From Girardinichthys multiradiatus (lineage: Eukaryota; Chordata; Actinopteri; Cyprinodontiformes; Goodeidae): DNA of 64,000 nucleotides. The DNA lies in assembly GCF_021462225.1 (NCBI RefSeq), contig NC_061816.1, positions 3,257,249 through 3,321,248 on the forward strand, read 5' to 3'. Below the pieces are notes generated by a model, which did no database searches, was not told where the DNA came from, and worked only from the letters and a program-made list of their open reading frames with translations. A program made the translations under genes and the position numbers. This document shows positions 34,401-44,624 of the stretch, one piece after another. Each line of letters opens with the position of its first letter. Position 1 is the stretch's first letter.

Positions 34401-37400
34401 AGACCATCAAAGATGAACAGAACCTGGAAGTGTTCAAAGCTGCAGATTTCTTTGGTTTCAGTAAAGAAGTGATGAACAAGGTCCACCAAGCTGAACTTTT
34501 TTTCTTTCAGCACATTCAGCTCTCTGAAGGTGAATGGAAATATGAACTGGATGTTCTGGTGGGCTTTGTCTTGAGCCCAGTCCAGAGTGAACTTCTGGGT
34601 TAAGACTGTTTTCCCAATGCCAGCCACTCCCTTTGTCATCACTGTTCTGATTGGTTGATCTCTTCCAGGTGGGACTTTAAAGATGTCTTCTTGTCTGATG
34701 CTTGTTTCTGGTCTGTGTGGTTTCCTGGATGCTGTTTCAATCTGTCTGACCTCATGTTCATCATTGACCTCTCCACTCCCTCCCTCTGTGATGTAGAGCT
34801 CTGTGTAGATCTGGTTCAGAAGGGTTGGACTTCCTGCTTTAGCGATCCCCTCAAACACACACTGGAACCTCTTCTTCAGACCAGATTTAAGTTTACGTTG
34901 ACAAATGGATGCAACATGTTCTGTATTGAGACAGAGGTTAAACACATTTTAAACAATATTTAAAACATATTTCACTAAGCACATGATTATATCTCCAGGT
35001 TAAATATGTAGAGAAATCCTCTTACTGCTCTGCAGACGTTCAGCCAGCTCCTCTTGCTTCATCTTCTTCAGGAAGTTCAGTGTGATCTTCTCAAAAGCCT
35101 CTCTGTTGCTCCTCCTCTTCTCTTCATCCTCACCTTCCAACACCTCCTCATCCCCCCACTGACTATCTAAGCCTTCTGGGTAATCTGGACTCAGAACCTT
35201 CTGGATCTTCTTCAGCTCGTTCTTCACAAAAGTAACAATGTTGTCCTCCAGCAGCTGGAACAGAACAATATATGAAGGACACATCAGACTGAGATCATGG
35301 AGCCAAACATCAGGTCCATGTTGGACAGACTGACAGTCCTCTGGTCTACAAAGTGCAGCATGGAGATGACTGAACAGAACCGATGGAGAAGTAGTTGTTG
35401 TACATGTACAGACCATAAATATGGAGTCCAGCTGTGTTTGATGCTGCTGGGCAGACGGACCATTGGGAACCTCTGAGTTCTGCTGGTCCACCCTGTGGAG
35501 GAACCAGGAAGCATTAGCTCACATTGTGTAGAACAACAAACAGACAAAGACGAAGGTCCATGTGGTGTCCTGCTCCAAAAGCTACGTGTCTTTTCCCATT
35601 CAGGGACAGCTGTCCCCAGAGGGGAAGTTCCTACCTGAGCAGAGTCTGAGTTGTCATGGTAACTGTGTTGAAACATGGCTGATTTCTCAGAGCTCTAAAA
35701 GCTCAGTTGTTCCACTTGCTGATTACAAGAACTTTAAACTGAACATCCAGAAGAACATGAAGCAGATTGTGGACCAGTGGTTCAGTTGTGGACATTTGAA
35801 TTTTAACATTGTTTTTACTTTTGGTTTTAAATTATTTTGTTGGGTTTTTTTCATATTTTTATTCCACTTCCATTCATGCAGTTAAATCTCATTGTGACAC
35901 TGGGTCTCTCATTTTCAACAAAACAATAATATCAAATTAAAACAAGTATAGGGGTAATAATAACTGGCAGAGCTAAAACAAGGTGTCTGCAAAAAGTAAT
36001 TTCTTTAATTTCAATAAACTAAAACATCAGTTTTGAAAACTGGACCTTAGTCAGTAAAGTTCAGGTTTTTCTACAGGTGAATAATTATGTTTTTGCTCCA
36101 TATCTTCACCACCAGTAAAATAATTGTCTTAAACATTTGTGCATTTCTATTTATTTACAGTCTCACACTTAAACCTACGAGTTAAATATGATCAGATAAA
36201 AAGGGTTGGTTGTTATTTTGGTCATTTATCTTGTATTATCTGCCCTCCTTTAGTTCTTCACTTTAAAAGTCGTCTGATTCAACATATGAATTAAAACTGA
36301 GGGTGGAAAACATTAGAAGCACAGATTCAGGAACAAAACAATCCACTAGAGTCTGAACTGGGAACACACTTATTTTGTTATTGATTATCTCTTTAAAATG
36401 GTGAACCTGAATTATGTCTTCAGCTGGAATTAGCCTGACCCCTGCTGGACTAACAGGTGAACTACAGACACTTAGAAACACCTCCAACAATGTTTACCCT
36501 GAAGTCACTGGAGACTGAATTTGTGGAAAAGCTTCCAGCAAAAACAAACAGTTTCATAAATAGGAATAAAAATGTGGAAAAATGTGGAATCAAAACATTT
36601 CAAACTGAATCAGTTCAGTTTCATACAGTTAAAACATTTAGATAGAGCTCACCTCTTTGCAGCTGAAGGTTGATCTGATTTAAAATGAATACCAAGAAAC
36701 TTTGACCTGTCGCTCTTTAAGGACACACAGCTGGGTTCTGGTTCTGGTTTGAGGTTCTGTTGGATCCTGAAGGAAAAACACTGAATTCAAACTTAGTCTA
36801 ATAATGTATTTAAAGTTAAACCCTGAAGCTCAGAACTCTCAAGTGTCTCACAGTGGCTCTTGTTTGAAGAGGATCCAAATATTCCTGGTTTCACTGTAAA
36901 CCGTATATTAATGATGGATTAATAATTAGCACTGATTATCATTAATAAGGGATGATGTTTTGGTTTGGTAGCAGGAACTGAACAATAATCAGAAAGTTTT
37001 TCTGTAGAACAGTGTTTGATGTGTTCTGATCTTCTATCCTGACAAACTTTCTTCCTTTGGATCAGAGTCAGAACTGCTGATGGAGAAACAAGTTCATTTA
37101 TCTTCTTGTTGTTTGTTTTACTTGTTCTAGTCTTAAACTGATGATGGAACCCCTTTAGAGCAGCAGCTTTATTCTCAGCTCATCATTTCTGAGCTTCTGG
37201 AAAGCTTTTTATGGTCATACAGGCCATGGTGGTGCATTCAAGGACCTTTCATGAATCAAGTAATCCACAATAAATGTCCTCTAAAACATTGATCTTGTTC
37301 TCATCATCAGACTTCATCACAGCAGCACGTAGATCTTGTATTGTTGATGACATTTAGTGGCTGCTGAAGGAGACTGTGGAGCAGTTTGCTGATAATAAGA

Positions 37401-38143
37401 CTGATGATCATTTTGAATGAACACAAATGTACTTTAGAAGCTGTTGATTTCATTGATGTTTGCAGATAACAGTGAGAGATCATGTTTTCCATCAGATTTA
37501 GTTTGGATTATTTAGTTGACATCTAATCCTTGAATCAGCATCATGACTTGCCTACATGTGCAGTCACCTTAAGCTCTGCAGAAGCACCAACTCTGATGAA
37601 CTAATGTGACACAAGGTGATACAGAATGATTCAACTGGATGGAAGAACAACTGATTTTAGCTCCAATATCATCTAACAAGATCATTTCATATCATCACAA
37701 TAATACAATGGTTTGATTATTTCCATGATTTAGCATCCATCACACACTGCTTCACATGTGAACACAGACATGTGTGAGAAAGAGTTGTGTTCTCATTAAT
37801 ATGTTGGAATGAAGTTAGTTTCAACTAATTAGTTTGAACATTTAGAAACAGCTCACCTGTTTACAGCTGAATGTTGGGCTGATTTATAATCAATACCAAT
37901 ATCCTTTGACTCGTTGCTCTTTAAGGACACACAGCTGGGTCCAGGTCCAGGTTCTGGTTCTGATTGTTTCCTGTGAATAAAGATGGTTTGGTGATGTGAG
38001 AGCTGAGCTCTGACATGGAGAAGAGTCCTAGACAGTTAGAGATGGTGATCTAACCTCTGAACTTTGCTCTGGTCCTCATGTTCTCCACACAGAGTGGTTT
38101 TAGAGGGAGGGACTCTGTCCTCTCTGTCCTCACACTGATCCAT
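24937..38143 (-). CDS. NLR family protein (FISNA-NACHT-LRR-B30.2), NLRC3-like, 10 coding exons
   Basis: Predicted cytosolic innate-immune receptor with a nucleotide-driven NACHT switch. Exons in coding order: 38143-38055, 37970-37857, 36766-36653, 35492-35414, 35254-35026, 34920-33126, 31613-31440, 27618-27457, 25652-25609, 25460-24937. All junctions are GT-AG and in phase. The total is 3324 nt, giving 1107 residues plus stop with no internal stop. Domains: N-terminus opening [14 protein letters not shown] (1-30); two similar 38-residue modules with PSCVSLKS (31-106); FISNA region from [16 protein letters not shown] (~133-300); NACHT with P-loop GVAGIGKT and Walker [10 protein letters not shown]; winged-helix/HD region; two LRR exons (~808-919); PRY-SPRY/B30.2 (~934-1107). 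Only two LRR exons is few for this family, and unseen ones may exist in the introns. No PYD or CARD was recognised. Ligand unknown. Exon boundaries were set by eye. Confidence 0.88.
25609..25652 (-). CDS. NLR 44-nt linker exon before B30.2
   Basis: Encodes [14 protein letters not shown] with one base at each end completing split codons. Acceptor TTTCAG, donor GTAAGT. A GVRWLxPxLRKY linker is typical between LRR and B30.2 in fish NLRs. It is too short to be found without family knowledge. Confidence 0.85.
25661..27456 (-). other. NLR intron between LRR exon 2 and the linker exon
   Basis: About 1.8 kb. I saw no additional LRR exon or recognised transposon. A short frame in either orientation is unsupported. 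Confidence 0.45.
27457..27618 (-). CDS. NLR leucine-rich-repeat exon 2, shortened
   Basis: 162 nt encoding [36 protein letters not shown] and a divergent end (LEIF). It is 12 nt shorter than the usual 174, with the loss in the second repeat, but remains in frame with intact splice sites. Confidence 0.8.
27619..31439 (-). other. NLR intron with repeat scraps
   Basis: 3.8 kb. The segment at 28,260-28,400 repeats sequence at 21,771-21,900. The C/T-rich stretch 29,880-30,350 (LTR-like composition, GACTGTCACCCTCTGCC and similar) may be a retroelement piece, but I cannot name it. No further NLR exon was recognised. Confidence 0.4.
31440..31613 (-). CDS. NLR leucine-rich-repeat exon 1
   Basis: 174 nt, the standard two-repeat LRR exon size. 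It encodes [37 protein letters not shown] and LETLR. Acceptor CTTCAG, donor GTCAGA. The phase matches both neighbours. Confidence 0.88.
31614..33125 (-). other. NLR intron carrying a plus-strand SINE
   Basis: The SINE at 32,615-32,983 is the only recognised feature of this 1.5-kb intron between the NACHT and first LRR exons. Confidence 0.5.
32615..32983 (+). repeat. tRNA-headed SINE, copy 2, with 9-bp target duplication
   Basis: The head (TGGTGGCACAGTTGGTAGCA, then GAGTTCAATTCCCG) is tRNA-like. The body matches copy 1. The tail ends in CTGA-type short repeats (CTGACTGACTGAT). Perfect direct repeats ATTTTGAAT flank it at 32606-32614 and 32984-32992, as expected for retroposition. It is antisense to the NLR gene in an intron. 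Confidence 0.88.
33126..34920 (-). CDS. NLR FISNA-NACHT exon (1795 nt)
   Basis: This large exon encodes the end of FISNA ([21 protein letters not shown]), then NACHT with P-loop [12 protein letters not shown] (~34,609-34,632), FPFTFRELN, Walker [10 protein letters not shown] (~34,392-34,425), [14 protein letters not shown] (sensor-like) and a [15 protein letters not shown] segment, followed by the winged-helix/HD region ([16 protein letters not shown]). It runs from acceptor AATACAG to donor GTAAGT. The frame is open throughout. It would bind ATP/dATP and drive oligomerisation. Confidence 0.92.
35026..35254 (-). CDS. NLR FISNA-proximal exon
   Basis: 229 nt encoding [18 protein letters not shown], an acidic stretch, then [20 protein letters not shown]. 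Acceptor GTTCCAG, donor GTAAGA. The charged helical sequence precedes the FISNA-NACHT exon in nearly all fish NLRC3-like genes. Confidence 0.88.
35414..35492 (-). CDS. NLR linker exon before FISNA
   Basis: 79 nt encoding [20 protein letters not shown] and ending LDSIFM. Acceptor TCCACAG, donor GTCTGT. This is a conserved fish NLR segment, and it joins in phase to the LLEDNIV exon. Confidence 0.85.
35495..36652 (-). other. NLR intron, no recognised feature
   Basis: AT-rich. The open frames at 35,562-35,885 (+) and 36,263-36,490 (-) have no family features and overlap no exon. Confidence 0.4.
36653..36766 (-). CDS. NLR N-terminal module exon, copy 2
   Basis: 114 nt with the same phases as copy 1, encoding [18 protein letters not shown] and then SDQPSAAKR. 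Acceptor CCTTCAG, donor GTGAGC. Equal length and phase mean either copy could be skipped without a frameshift. Confidence 0.85.
36767..37856 (-). other. NLR intron between duplicated N-terminal exons
   Basis: About 1.1 kb with no recognised repeat or exon. Confidence 0.4.
37857..37970 (-). CDS. NLR N-terminal module exon, copy 1
   Basis: 114 nt, phase 1 to phase 2, encoding [18 protein letters not shown] and then SAQHSAVNR. Donor GTGAGC. It is a paralogue of the 36.7-kb exon, evidently an exon duplication. The module is typical of fish NLRs and has no known fold. Confidence 0.85.
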
Positions 38144-38177
38144 GCTGCTCAGTTCACATCAGCTCACACACATGGAG
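38055..38177 (-). CDS. NLR exon with the start codon
   Basis: An acceptor (GGCTGCAG) precedes 38177. The ATG lies at 38143-38141 and opens [20 protein letters not shown], the usual start of fish NLRC3-like proteins. The donor GTTAGA follows 38055. Only 38143-38055 (89 nt) is coding. This start was chosen because all later exons join to it in phase. Confidence 0.85.
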
Positions 38178-38919
38178 CTGCAGCCAAGAACACACATGAT
38201 GAAGATACATTTTCATTCACTGACACACACCTGTAGCTACAAATGAACAGTCTAGGTAGTTGTTGTTCCTCTATTCCAGAAACAAAGATTGTGACACTAA
38301 ACCATATTTAACATTAATAATAGAAAGAACAGATTGTTGGACGTTTGTTAGAGATGAAAAGATTGTTTCAATGAATGAAATTATTGCAGTTTGACTGTAA
38401 AGTGAAGGAGCTGCAGACTGAAACACTGCATGATGTGAAGATATTGATCAGTCAAACTTCTTCTGCTGCAGCTCCACAAAATGAAGCAGAACAAACTCTG
38501 AACATCTGGACCTGCTGGATTTCTCAGTCATCAAACTATACAGATGGATTATATGTTCCATTAAAACTTCACACCATTTAATAACATGGAACATTTTAAC
38601 AACGTTGATGTCATCTTATTTTGAAAGGATTGACAGGAAGCAGCTGTTCTGTGACTTTAAAGGTGAAAATGAAAGTTTGATTTAATAACCTGAAAACAAA
38701 GCTGTTAGTTTAGTGAAAAACAAACATCAGCTGCTCATCATGTTGACTGTTTCAGACAATAATCTAATAATCCTGTAGATGTTCCTTCATATACAGTAAA
38801 ACTAAAACTTGGTTCTGAAATAAGAGGAGAACATGTTCTCCAAACACCAGAGAGCAGAAACACACTGTTAAATTATTAAAGTTCAAATCAACTTTAACAA
38901 TGAAACAAAGTAAACTTAC

Positions 38920-39010
38920 GGTTCCTTTAAGCAAGACAAAGAACAGAAGAAGACTTGAAGAAAACAGACTGAGGCAGCAAAGTTTTTTGCTCTCTGGGTT
39001 TAACACCAGG
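38920..39010 (-). other. Possible 5' UTR exon of the NLR gene
   Basis: On the minus strand a perfect GTAAGT donor (plus 38914-38919) follows a non-coding stretch (AGTCTGTTTTCTTCAAGTC and neighbours), about 0.74 kb upstream of the coding start exon. An untranslated first exon at this distance is plausible. The transcription start is not determined. Confidence 0.35.
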
Positions 39011-39480
39011 AATGTAACAACTGTTGTAGCTCATGTCCTGACACGTCTGTCTGGAGGCTCTTGAAGCAGCAACTCCTGCTGCAGTCCACACCTTGTGAAG
39101 CCTCAGAATCCTATCAAGGCTGCAGGTTTTCCTGTTGTCTGTGCATCCTTTTTTTTCAAGCATACAATCACCATATCAAAGGTTCTACTTCTAGAGAATC
39201 ACATAAACTTCCGGGGGCTGGTTTGGCCCACGGACCTTGAGTTTGACACATGCAGGGTAGAGTTACAATCTTCATCAGAGCTCTCAGTAGAAACAGGCTT
39301 CTGCTGTTTGTAAAAAGTTTTATCTTTGTTTTCAGGCAGCTGCATTTCGTTTTTCAAGGTCATTTCACAGAGCTTGGATTTAACTTATCTCAAAGAGGAA
39401 AAATCAAGAATGCACATAATCTGAGTCAAATATGGAATTATTTCCCTGTAACATGAATCTTCTGAGGATTTTTCTATGGA
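39011..39480. other. Intergenic, no recognised feature
   Basis: This would include the NLR promoter if the UTR exon call is right. I see no clear TATA box or other diagnostic site. Confidence 0.3.
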
Positions 39481-39664
39481 GTCGGCAGCTTTTGAATCTC
39501 CTTAAGCGAAATTACGAGAGCCTCTAAACTCAAGACCCCTATTCCTTGGTGGCTGCTTTCATGCTCCTTAAGGGAGCGACAGTAGCCTCTACACCTCAAT
39601 CAAGTCCTTGGGAACTGCTTTTGTGCCCCTTAAGGGGGCAACTGGAGCCTCTAAACATAAGCCA
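39481..39664. repeat. Three diverged ~62-bp tandem units with palindromic cores
   Basis: Each unit has a core CTCCTTAAG / CTCCTTAAGGGAG / CCCCTTAAGGGGG followed ~15 bp later by GCCTCTAAAC or GCCTCTACAC. Units start near 39,481, 39,546 and 39,608. They lie where the leader or early gag of the adjacent minus-strand LTR element would be. Confidence 0.6.
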
Positions 39665-39922
39665 AGATTTATTTATCGTTTTTACTCTTTTTACTACGGA
39701 TGCCAGGCCTATCTGCCTGCGTTTTACCTAAGTTTAACGTTTTACCTCGTGCGTTCAATCACACCTTCTGTTTGGGATCACGTTGGTCCACAGTCCGGAG
39801 TCACACGGCCCACGGAGCGGTTACCCACACAGAATTCACTGTGGAGGATTTTTGTTCTGGATGCTGCATGCAGACTTAACAATCAGTCAGGCAGCAGGGT
39901 CCTCCGAACGGCAGACACCTGT

Positions 39923-39942
39923 GATCCGGCTCTGAAGGACCA
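39923..39942 (-). promoter_or_regulatory. Probable retroviral primer-binding site, tRNA-Tyr type
   Basis: On the minus strand TGGTCCTTCAGAGCCGGAT starts 7 nt after the LTR end. It complements the 3' end of vertebrate tRNA-Tyr including CCA, except for one extra base. Position, leading TGG and length all fit a primer-binding site. Confidence 0.6.
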
Positions 39943-39949
39943 AAAGAAA

Positions 39950-40368
39950 TGTCAGAGTTAGACACACTGATAAACTCAGAGAAGGTATGCAATGAAGACA
40001 CAAGCGAGTCAAAGTTATCTTTGGCTACCAGGGAGAGACAGTTCATTCTCTTAGAGGAGCTGCTCTGTGTCACAGCCTTTTATTAAAGGAATAAAAAACA
40101 CTCATGTTACATCATCGTGGGTTTGGCTACACACAGTTTCACAAATACAAGTCCTACTGAATAAAACTGGTGCTGTCCAGATGCTGATACAGCACACACG
40201 TCCACATCTGGTACTCAAGGACACGAAGATTGGCTGGGGTGTGAATAGACTGCTTCCCAGAACTCCTCCACACAAAAACTAGTTCCTGCTCAGTCTGCAA
40301 AGCAACCACCCAAATCCAACTCTGAGACAAGATGACAATTCTGTTAATAGTTCATACTCTCTCCGACA
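39950..40368 (-). repeat. Retroviral 5' LTR (~419 bp)
   Basis: On the minus strand it runs TGTCGGAG to CTCTGACA, which is TG...CA with inverted 8-bp ends differing by one base. An AATAAA signal lies within it (plus ~40,088-40,093), and it is followed by the primer-binding site. No gag/pol follows, so it is a 5' LTR plus leader remnant. Confidence 0.65.
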
Positions 40369-41972
40369 CACATCGTAATGATCATTAATTTCAATCATTA
40401 ATGAGAAGGTGGGTGAAAACTTCTATTTAATTATAGTTCTTGAAGAATAAATCAGGACCAGCAAAGGTTAATGAGCCTGGAGTCAATAGGTCAACAATAG
40501 TCAAAATGAACAAAAACCATAAACCTCCAAATGTGGTGTAAAAACCACAGGTGGTGCTTGGGCTCCTTTAATAGAAAAACTTAGAATAAACTATTTCCAA
40601 GATAAACAAGAAGCTAATGAGCTGCAATGAAGAGCTGATCAGCCTAAACAGGCTAAAAGATGAGGAGTTTAAGCAGACTAATCTTTACTTCACAAAAACA
40701 GAGAACCGAGGATAAGAACCGGTTGCTACTTGTCCTGGTTTTCATTTACCTCTGAAGTTAGAAGCTGGATCTAGAAAAACCTGAAATCAAGACTAACAGG
40801 TTCTAGTTGCTAGGCAGAAAATCAACAGACCTGCAAGTTGAGCTTAATGACCTGGTTAATCACTGTTAGCACTACAAGCCAATGCTAATATTTACAGGAT
40901 CTTTCATAAGTTAGTACACCCCTCAAAGGAAGATATGACCCTTTGATGCAAAGTAAAGTAGTCAGTGTGCAGCTTGTATAAAAGAGTAAATTTACTGACT
41001 ACTCAAAATAACTAAACACACAGCCAGTAATGTCTAAACTGCTGGCAACAAACGTAAGTACAGCCCTTAATGGAAATTTGGGCTGTACTTACTTTTTACA
41101 GAGATAAGCTGGAAGATGATGAAGAGCGGCTTCCTGGAAAAAGAAATGACAAATAATAAGACCAAGATTGTCTCAATAAACTGTGTTGTTATTGACCTTT
41201 TATCAGTCTTGTTATTATGTAAAATATTGATGCAGTTTTTGTCTTTATGTGCAAAACTAAAGTAAACATTTATTTTATCACATTCTTTGACATAATTATT
41301 TTCAGCTTCAGTAAAAAACCTCAAAGGTTTTTACTTTAGTTGAATGAATTGTTTGTTGAGGAAGGTGGTTTTACTGATTGAACAGCGCCACCTGCTGGTG
41401 ACAGTTATGTTTAGTTTTAAGTATGAAGTAACAAAACCCCTTCAAAATACAATAAATTAGCAGCGATTCAGCTGACAGCCAGAGATGAGCTGCCAGTGTT
41501 GGCGGGTGGCTGATTGACCAATCATAGAGAAGAGGAGATCAGCTGCAGCTTTGTTTGTCACCTTCACATCAGGACCAGCGAAGGTCACAGGAGTCGTGAT
41601 GCTGAGTTCTTCTTTCTGGACCTGCTGCCTTCTTAAAGCAACCTTTAGAGGGGAGAAGCTGGATTAGAAACTGTCTGGAGTAAATAAATATGACCTTATT
41701 ACATCAATCTGATTACATTAAATCTACCTTAAATCTGTTTCCTTGTGACAAACTTCCTGACAATGTTTTATATTCCATATTCCAGGTTTGTTAATGCCGT
41801 TAGTGTTTCTACTCTTAGTTGTTTTTTCCTACTATAGCAGAACCAGACATTAGAGGCTTAAATAAAACGTGTGGAGCTCAGTGTGTTACCCAAGGACACA
41901 ATGAAAGGGAAGCACTGATCTTTAGACAGAAAGGAGACCCTCCCTCACTTAACCGTGACAGACCATCTCCAC
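40369..41972. other. Noncoding, no recognised gene
   Basis: AT-rich sequence. Short frames at 41,067-41,324 (-) and elsewhere lack family features. A CGCCACCTGCTGGTGAC phrase at ~41,387 is frequent in fish repeats, but too short to classify. Confidence 0.35.
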
Positions 41973-42633
41973 GGAATGGTCCTGTATTTGGACCCATCCA
42001 TCTTCCCATCAATTTTGAGCATCTTCCTGTCCCTGCGGACAAAAGGCAGGCCCAAACCATGATGCTGCCACCACCATGTTTGACAGTGGGGATGGTGTGT
42101 TCAGGGTGATGAGCTGTGTTGCTTTTATGCCAAACATTTAATTTTACATTGTGGCCAAACAGTTCGATTTTAGTTTCATCTGACCAGAGCACCTTCTTCC
42201 ACATGTTTGGTGTGTCTCCCAGGTGGCTTGTGGCAAACTTTAAACGAGACTTTTTATGGATATCTTTGAGAAATGGCTTTCTTCTTGCCACTCTTTCATA
42301 AAGGCCAGATTTGTGCAGTGTATGACTGATTGTTGTCCTATGGACAGATTCTCCCACCTCAGCTGTAGATCTCTGCAGTTCATCCAGAGTGATCATGGTC
42401 CTCTTGGCTGCATCTCTGATCAGTCTTCTCCTTGTTAGAGATGAGAGTTCAGAGGAACGGCCGGGTCTTGGTACATTTGCAGTGGTCTGATACTCCTTCC
42501 ATTTCAATATGATTGCTTGCACAGTGCTCCTTGGGATGTTTAAAGCTTGGGAAATCTTTTTGTATCCAAATCCGGCTTTAAACTTCTCCACAACAGTATC
42601 TCGGACCTGGCTGGTGTGTTCCTTGATCTTCAT
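41973..42633 (-). pseudogene. Tc1 family B transposase, C-terminally truncated
   Basis: The frame opens MKIKEHTSQVRDTVVEKF and keeps both helix-turn-helix regions and the first catalytic Asp (WSDETKIELFG). The second Asp and Glu are gone. A small frame change occurs near 42,030, where SAGTGRCSK replaces SAGTGKMVK. The open frame then runs by chance into flanking sequence to 41,878. Confidence 0.88.
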
Positions 42634-42987
42634 GATGCTCTCTGCGCTTTGAACAGAACCCTGAGACTATCACAGAGCAGGTGCATTTATACGGAGACTT
42701 GATTACACACAGGTGGATTCTATTTATCATCATCAGTCATTTGGGACAACATTGGATCATTCAGAGATCCTCACTGAACTTCTGGAGTGAGTTTGCTGCA
42801 CTGAAAGTAAAGGGGCCGAATAATATTGCACGCCCCACTTTTCAGTTTTTTATTTGTTAAAAAAGTTTGACACATCCAATAAATTTCATTACACTTCACG
42901 ATTGTGTCCCACTTGTTGTTGATTCTTCACAAAAAATGTAAATTTTATATCTTTATGTTTGGGGCCGAATACTTTCGCAAGGCACTG
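41973..42987 (-). mobile_element. Tc1-like transposon, family B, copy 2, 3'-truncated
   Basis: It matches copy 1 from its outer end (GGCACTG at 42981-42987, followed by TA) through the transposase start and into the catalytic domain. The match stops near 41,973 and unrelated sequence follows. The second terminus is missing, so it cannot transpose. Confidence 0.9.
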
Positions 42988-42999
42988 TACAAGTCGCTG

Positions 43000-43195
43000 A
43001 AATGAGCTTCCTCCGCAGGGTGGCCGGGCACTCCCTTAGAGACAGGGTGAGGAGCTCGACCATCTGGGAGGGGCTCGGAGTAGAGCCGCTGCTCCTCCTC
43101 CCGGAGGAGCTGGAGGAGGTGTCTGGGGGGAGGAAAGTCTGGGCATCTCTACTGAGTCTGCTGCCCCCGCAACCCGGTCCCAGATAAGCGGAAGA
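43000..43195 (+). repeat. Internally deleted copy of a common teleost repeat
   Basis: CCTCCGCAGGGTGGCCGGGC and TAGAGCCGCTGCTCCTCC, then GGGAAGTCTGGGC-like and GATAAGCGGAAGACAATG phrases, are the start and end of a repeat frequent in fish genomes. The middle is absent. I do not assign its class. Confidence 0.6.
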
Positions 43196-43344
43196 CAATG
43201 AGTACCAGTACGGGTTAAAGGTGAGAAGATGACTCTATTATATTATCTAGATATAAGACTCTCATGAAAACAGGTATTGGAGCATTGCCTGTCCCCAACG
43301 AGCCCTGAAATAAATTGTTATTGATTTTATTGACATGGTTCACC

Positions 43345-43600
43345 AGGTGGGCTGAGAGAGCTGATCGCACAATCAAAGAACGATTAGCTAAAGTTTGTGC
43401 TTCCTTCCAAAAATGGAATGGCTGGATGTGCTGCCCTTGGTGATGTTCTCCATGAGATCATCACCCACTGAGCACATAGGTTTAACCCCCCATGAGCTGC
43501 TGACAGGAAGAAACATGCCCTGTCCTTTAACCTCCTCTCTTCAGTTGGGGTGTGCACACAGTCTGGATTCACAGAGAGAGTAATTAACACACTATGTTTA
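43345..43600 (+). pseudogene. Retroviral integrase fragment
   Basis: Broken frames give ADRTIKERLAKVC (~43,355-43,400) and then WLDVLPLVMFSMRSSP followed by GLTPHELLTGR (~43,410-43,515). This is the part of a gamma/epsilon-like integrase just after the catalytic Glu. It is a fragment of a second retrovirus, distinct in sequence from the 16-kb copy. Confidence 0.75.
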
Positions 43601-44050
43601 ATGATTTCAATGTGCTATGAAGTTTTTGTCTCATAACACACAGGAGGCGCTAATCAAAACACCAGCAAGAGAGACAACTAGAACTCTGAATGAAGGCCAA
43701 ACTAAGATAAGCACATTATATTACAGGAGGAAGAGCCATCCTCTGAAGGAAACTTCAGAGAAATCAGAAAGCACCCGAGGAAGAACATACGAACAGGTTC
43801 AATTTGATGTCTTTTCACTTAACATTTCATTACCAGTTAATATATAAAAATTTGTTTGTTTAACTAAATTCATTTATTGTAGTTACCATAACATCACAAG
43901 GTAAGATTTACTCACCTTTTTGCTTTCAGCTAACAAAATACAATTATGTGGAACCTGATTCATAAATGTTTGAATGGGCTGGGTTACTTCAGAGGGAACA
44001 TGATAAAGAAATAAATAATAAAAAACTTCTATTTGTTGGGTTAAATCTTG
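43601..44050. other. Noncoding, possibly retroviral flank
   Basis: Follows the integrase fragment. The ~75-codon frame at 43,617-43,847 may be a further retroviral remnant, but it has no diagnostic motif. Confidence 0.3.
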
Positions 44051-44310
44051 AAGGAATCAGAATCAGAATCAGAATCAGAATCAGAAAAGCTTTATTGCCA
44101 AGTACGTTTTTGGACATACAAGGAATTTGTTTTGGCGTAGTCGGTGCAATACAGTACAAATTAAACAGTATAAACATATCTACAATATAATATAAATATA
44201 TGTGCACAGTTTTAAGTGAGTGAGAGTAAATATAGAGCAGTATAAGATGCAAGAGCAATACAACAGTGCAGGTGATCATTGTGCAAGTAAAGCAGGAGTC
44301 CAAGCTGAGC
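44051..44310 (-). repeat. LINE/SINE 3' end with GAATCA-type tandem tail
   Basis: Five GAATCA units (44,054-44,084) are followed by AAAGCTTTATTGCCAAGTA, a recurring fish retroposon 3' end seen in reverse. The remaining body to ~44,310 is AT-rich. Confidence 0.55.
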
Positions 44311-44624
44311 GTTAATGTAACACATAGAGTTACAAGTTACAAGGAGTATGTCTTAGTAAATTTGAAAGGAGGCCACAAAATCAAAAATCACAGTGGGAAG
44401 AATGATTTCTAAAGTATAATTGTGTGAATAATCAACAAACAAATGTTTACTTCTGTGAATGTGGAAAATTGAACAATAATTTGCATGAGGGATCGAAGGA
44501 GTTCTCAACTATTTATTCGATTCCAATAACTTCACGAATAGACAATTTCACATTCCAGTGGGCTTCTGAGCTACTACTTTATAGATGATGCTGTCTGCAA
44601 CTTAGATAGTAAATTAATTCAATT

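Noticed and set aside
39481..39664. CRISPR-like spacing of short palindromic repeats
   Set aside because: Only three diverged units in a vertebrate retroelement leader, with no unique spacers of constant length and no cas genes.
39608..39961. 117-codon frame over the palindromic units
   Set aside because: It spans tandem repeats, leader and primer-binding site of an LTR element, so it is unlikely to be translated as such.
43989..44303. 104-codon minus-strand frame at the GAATCA repeat
   Set aside because: Its LILILI text comes from the tandem hexamer.
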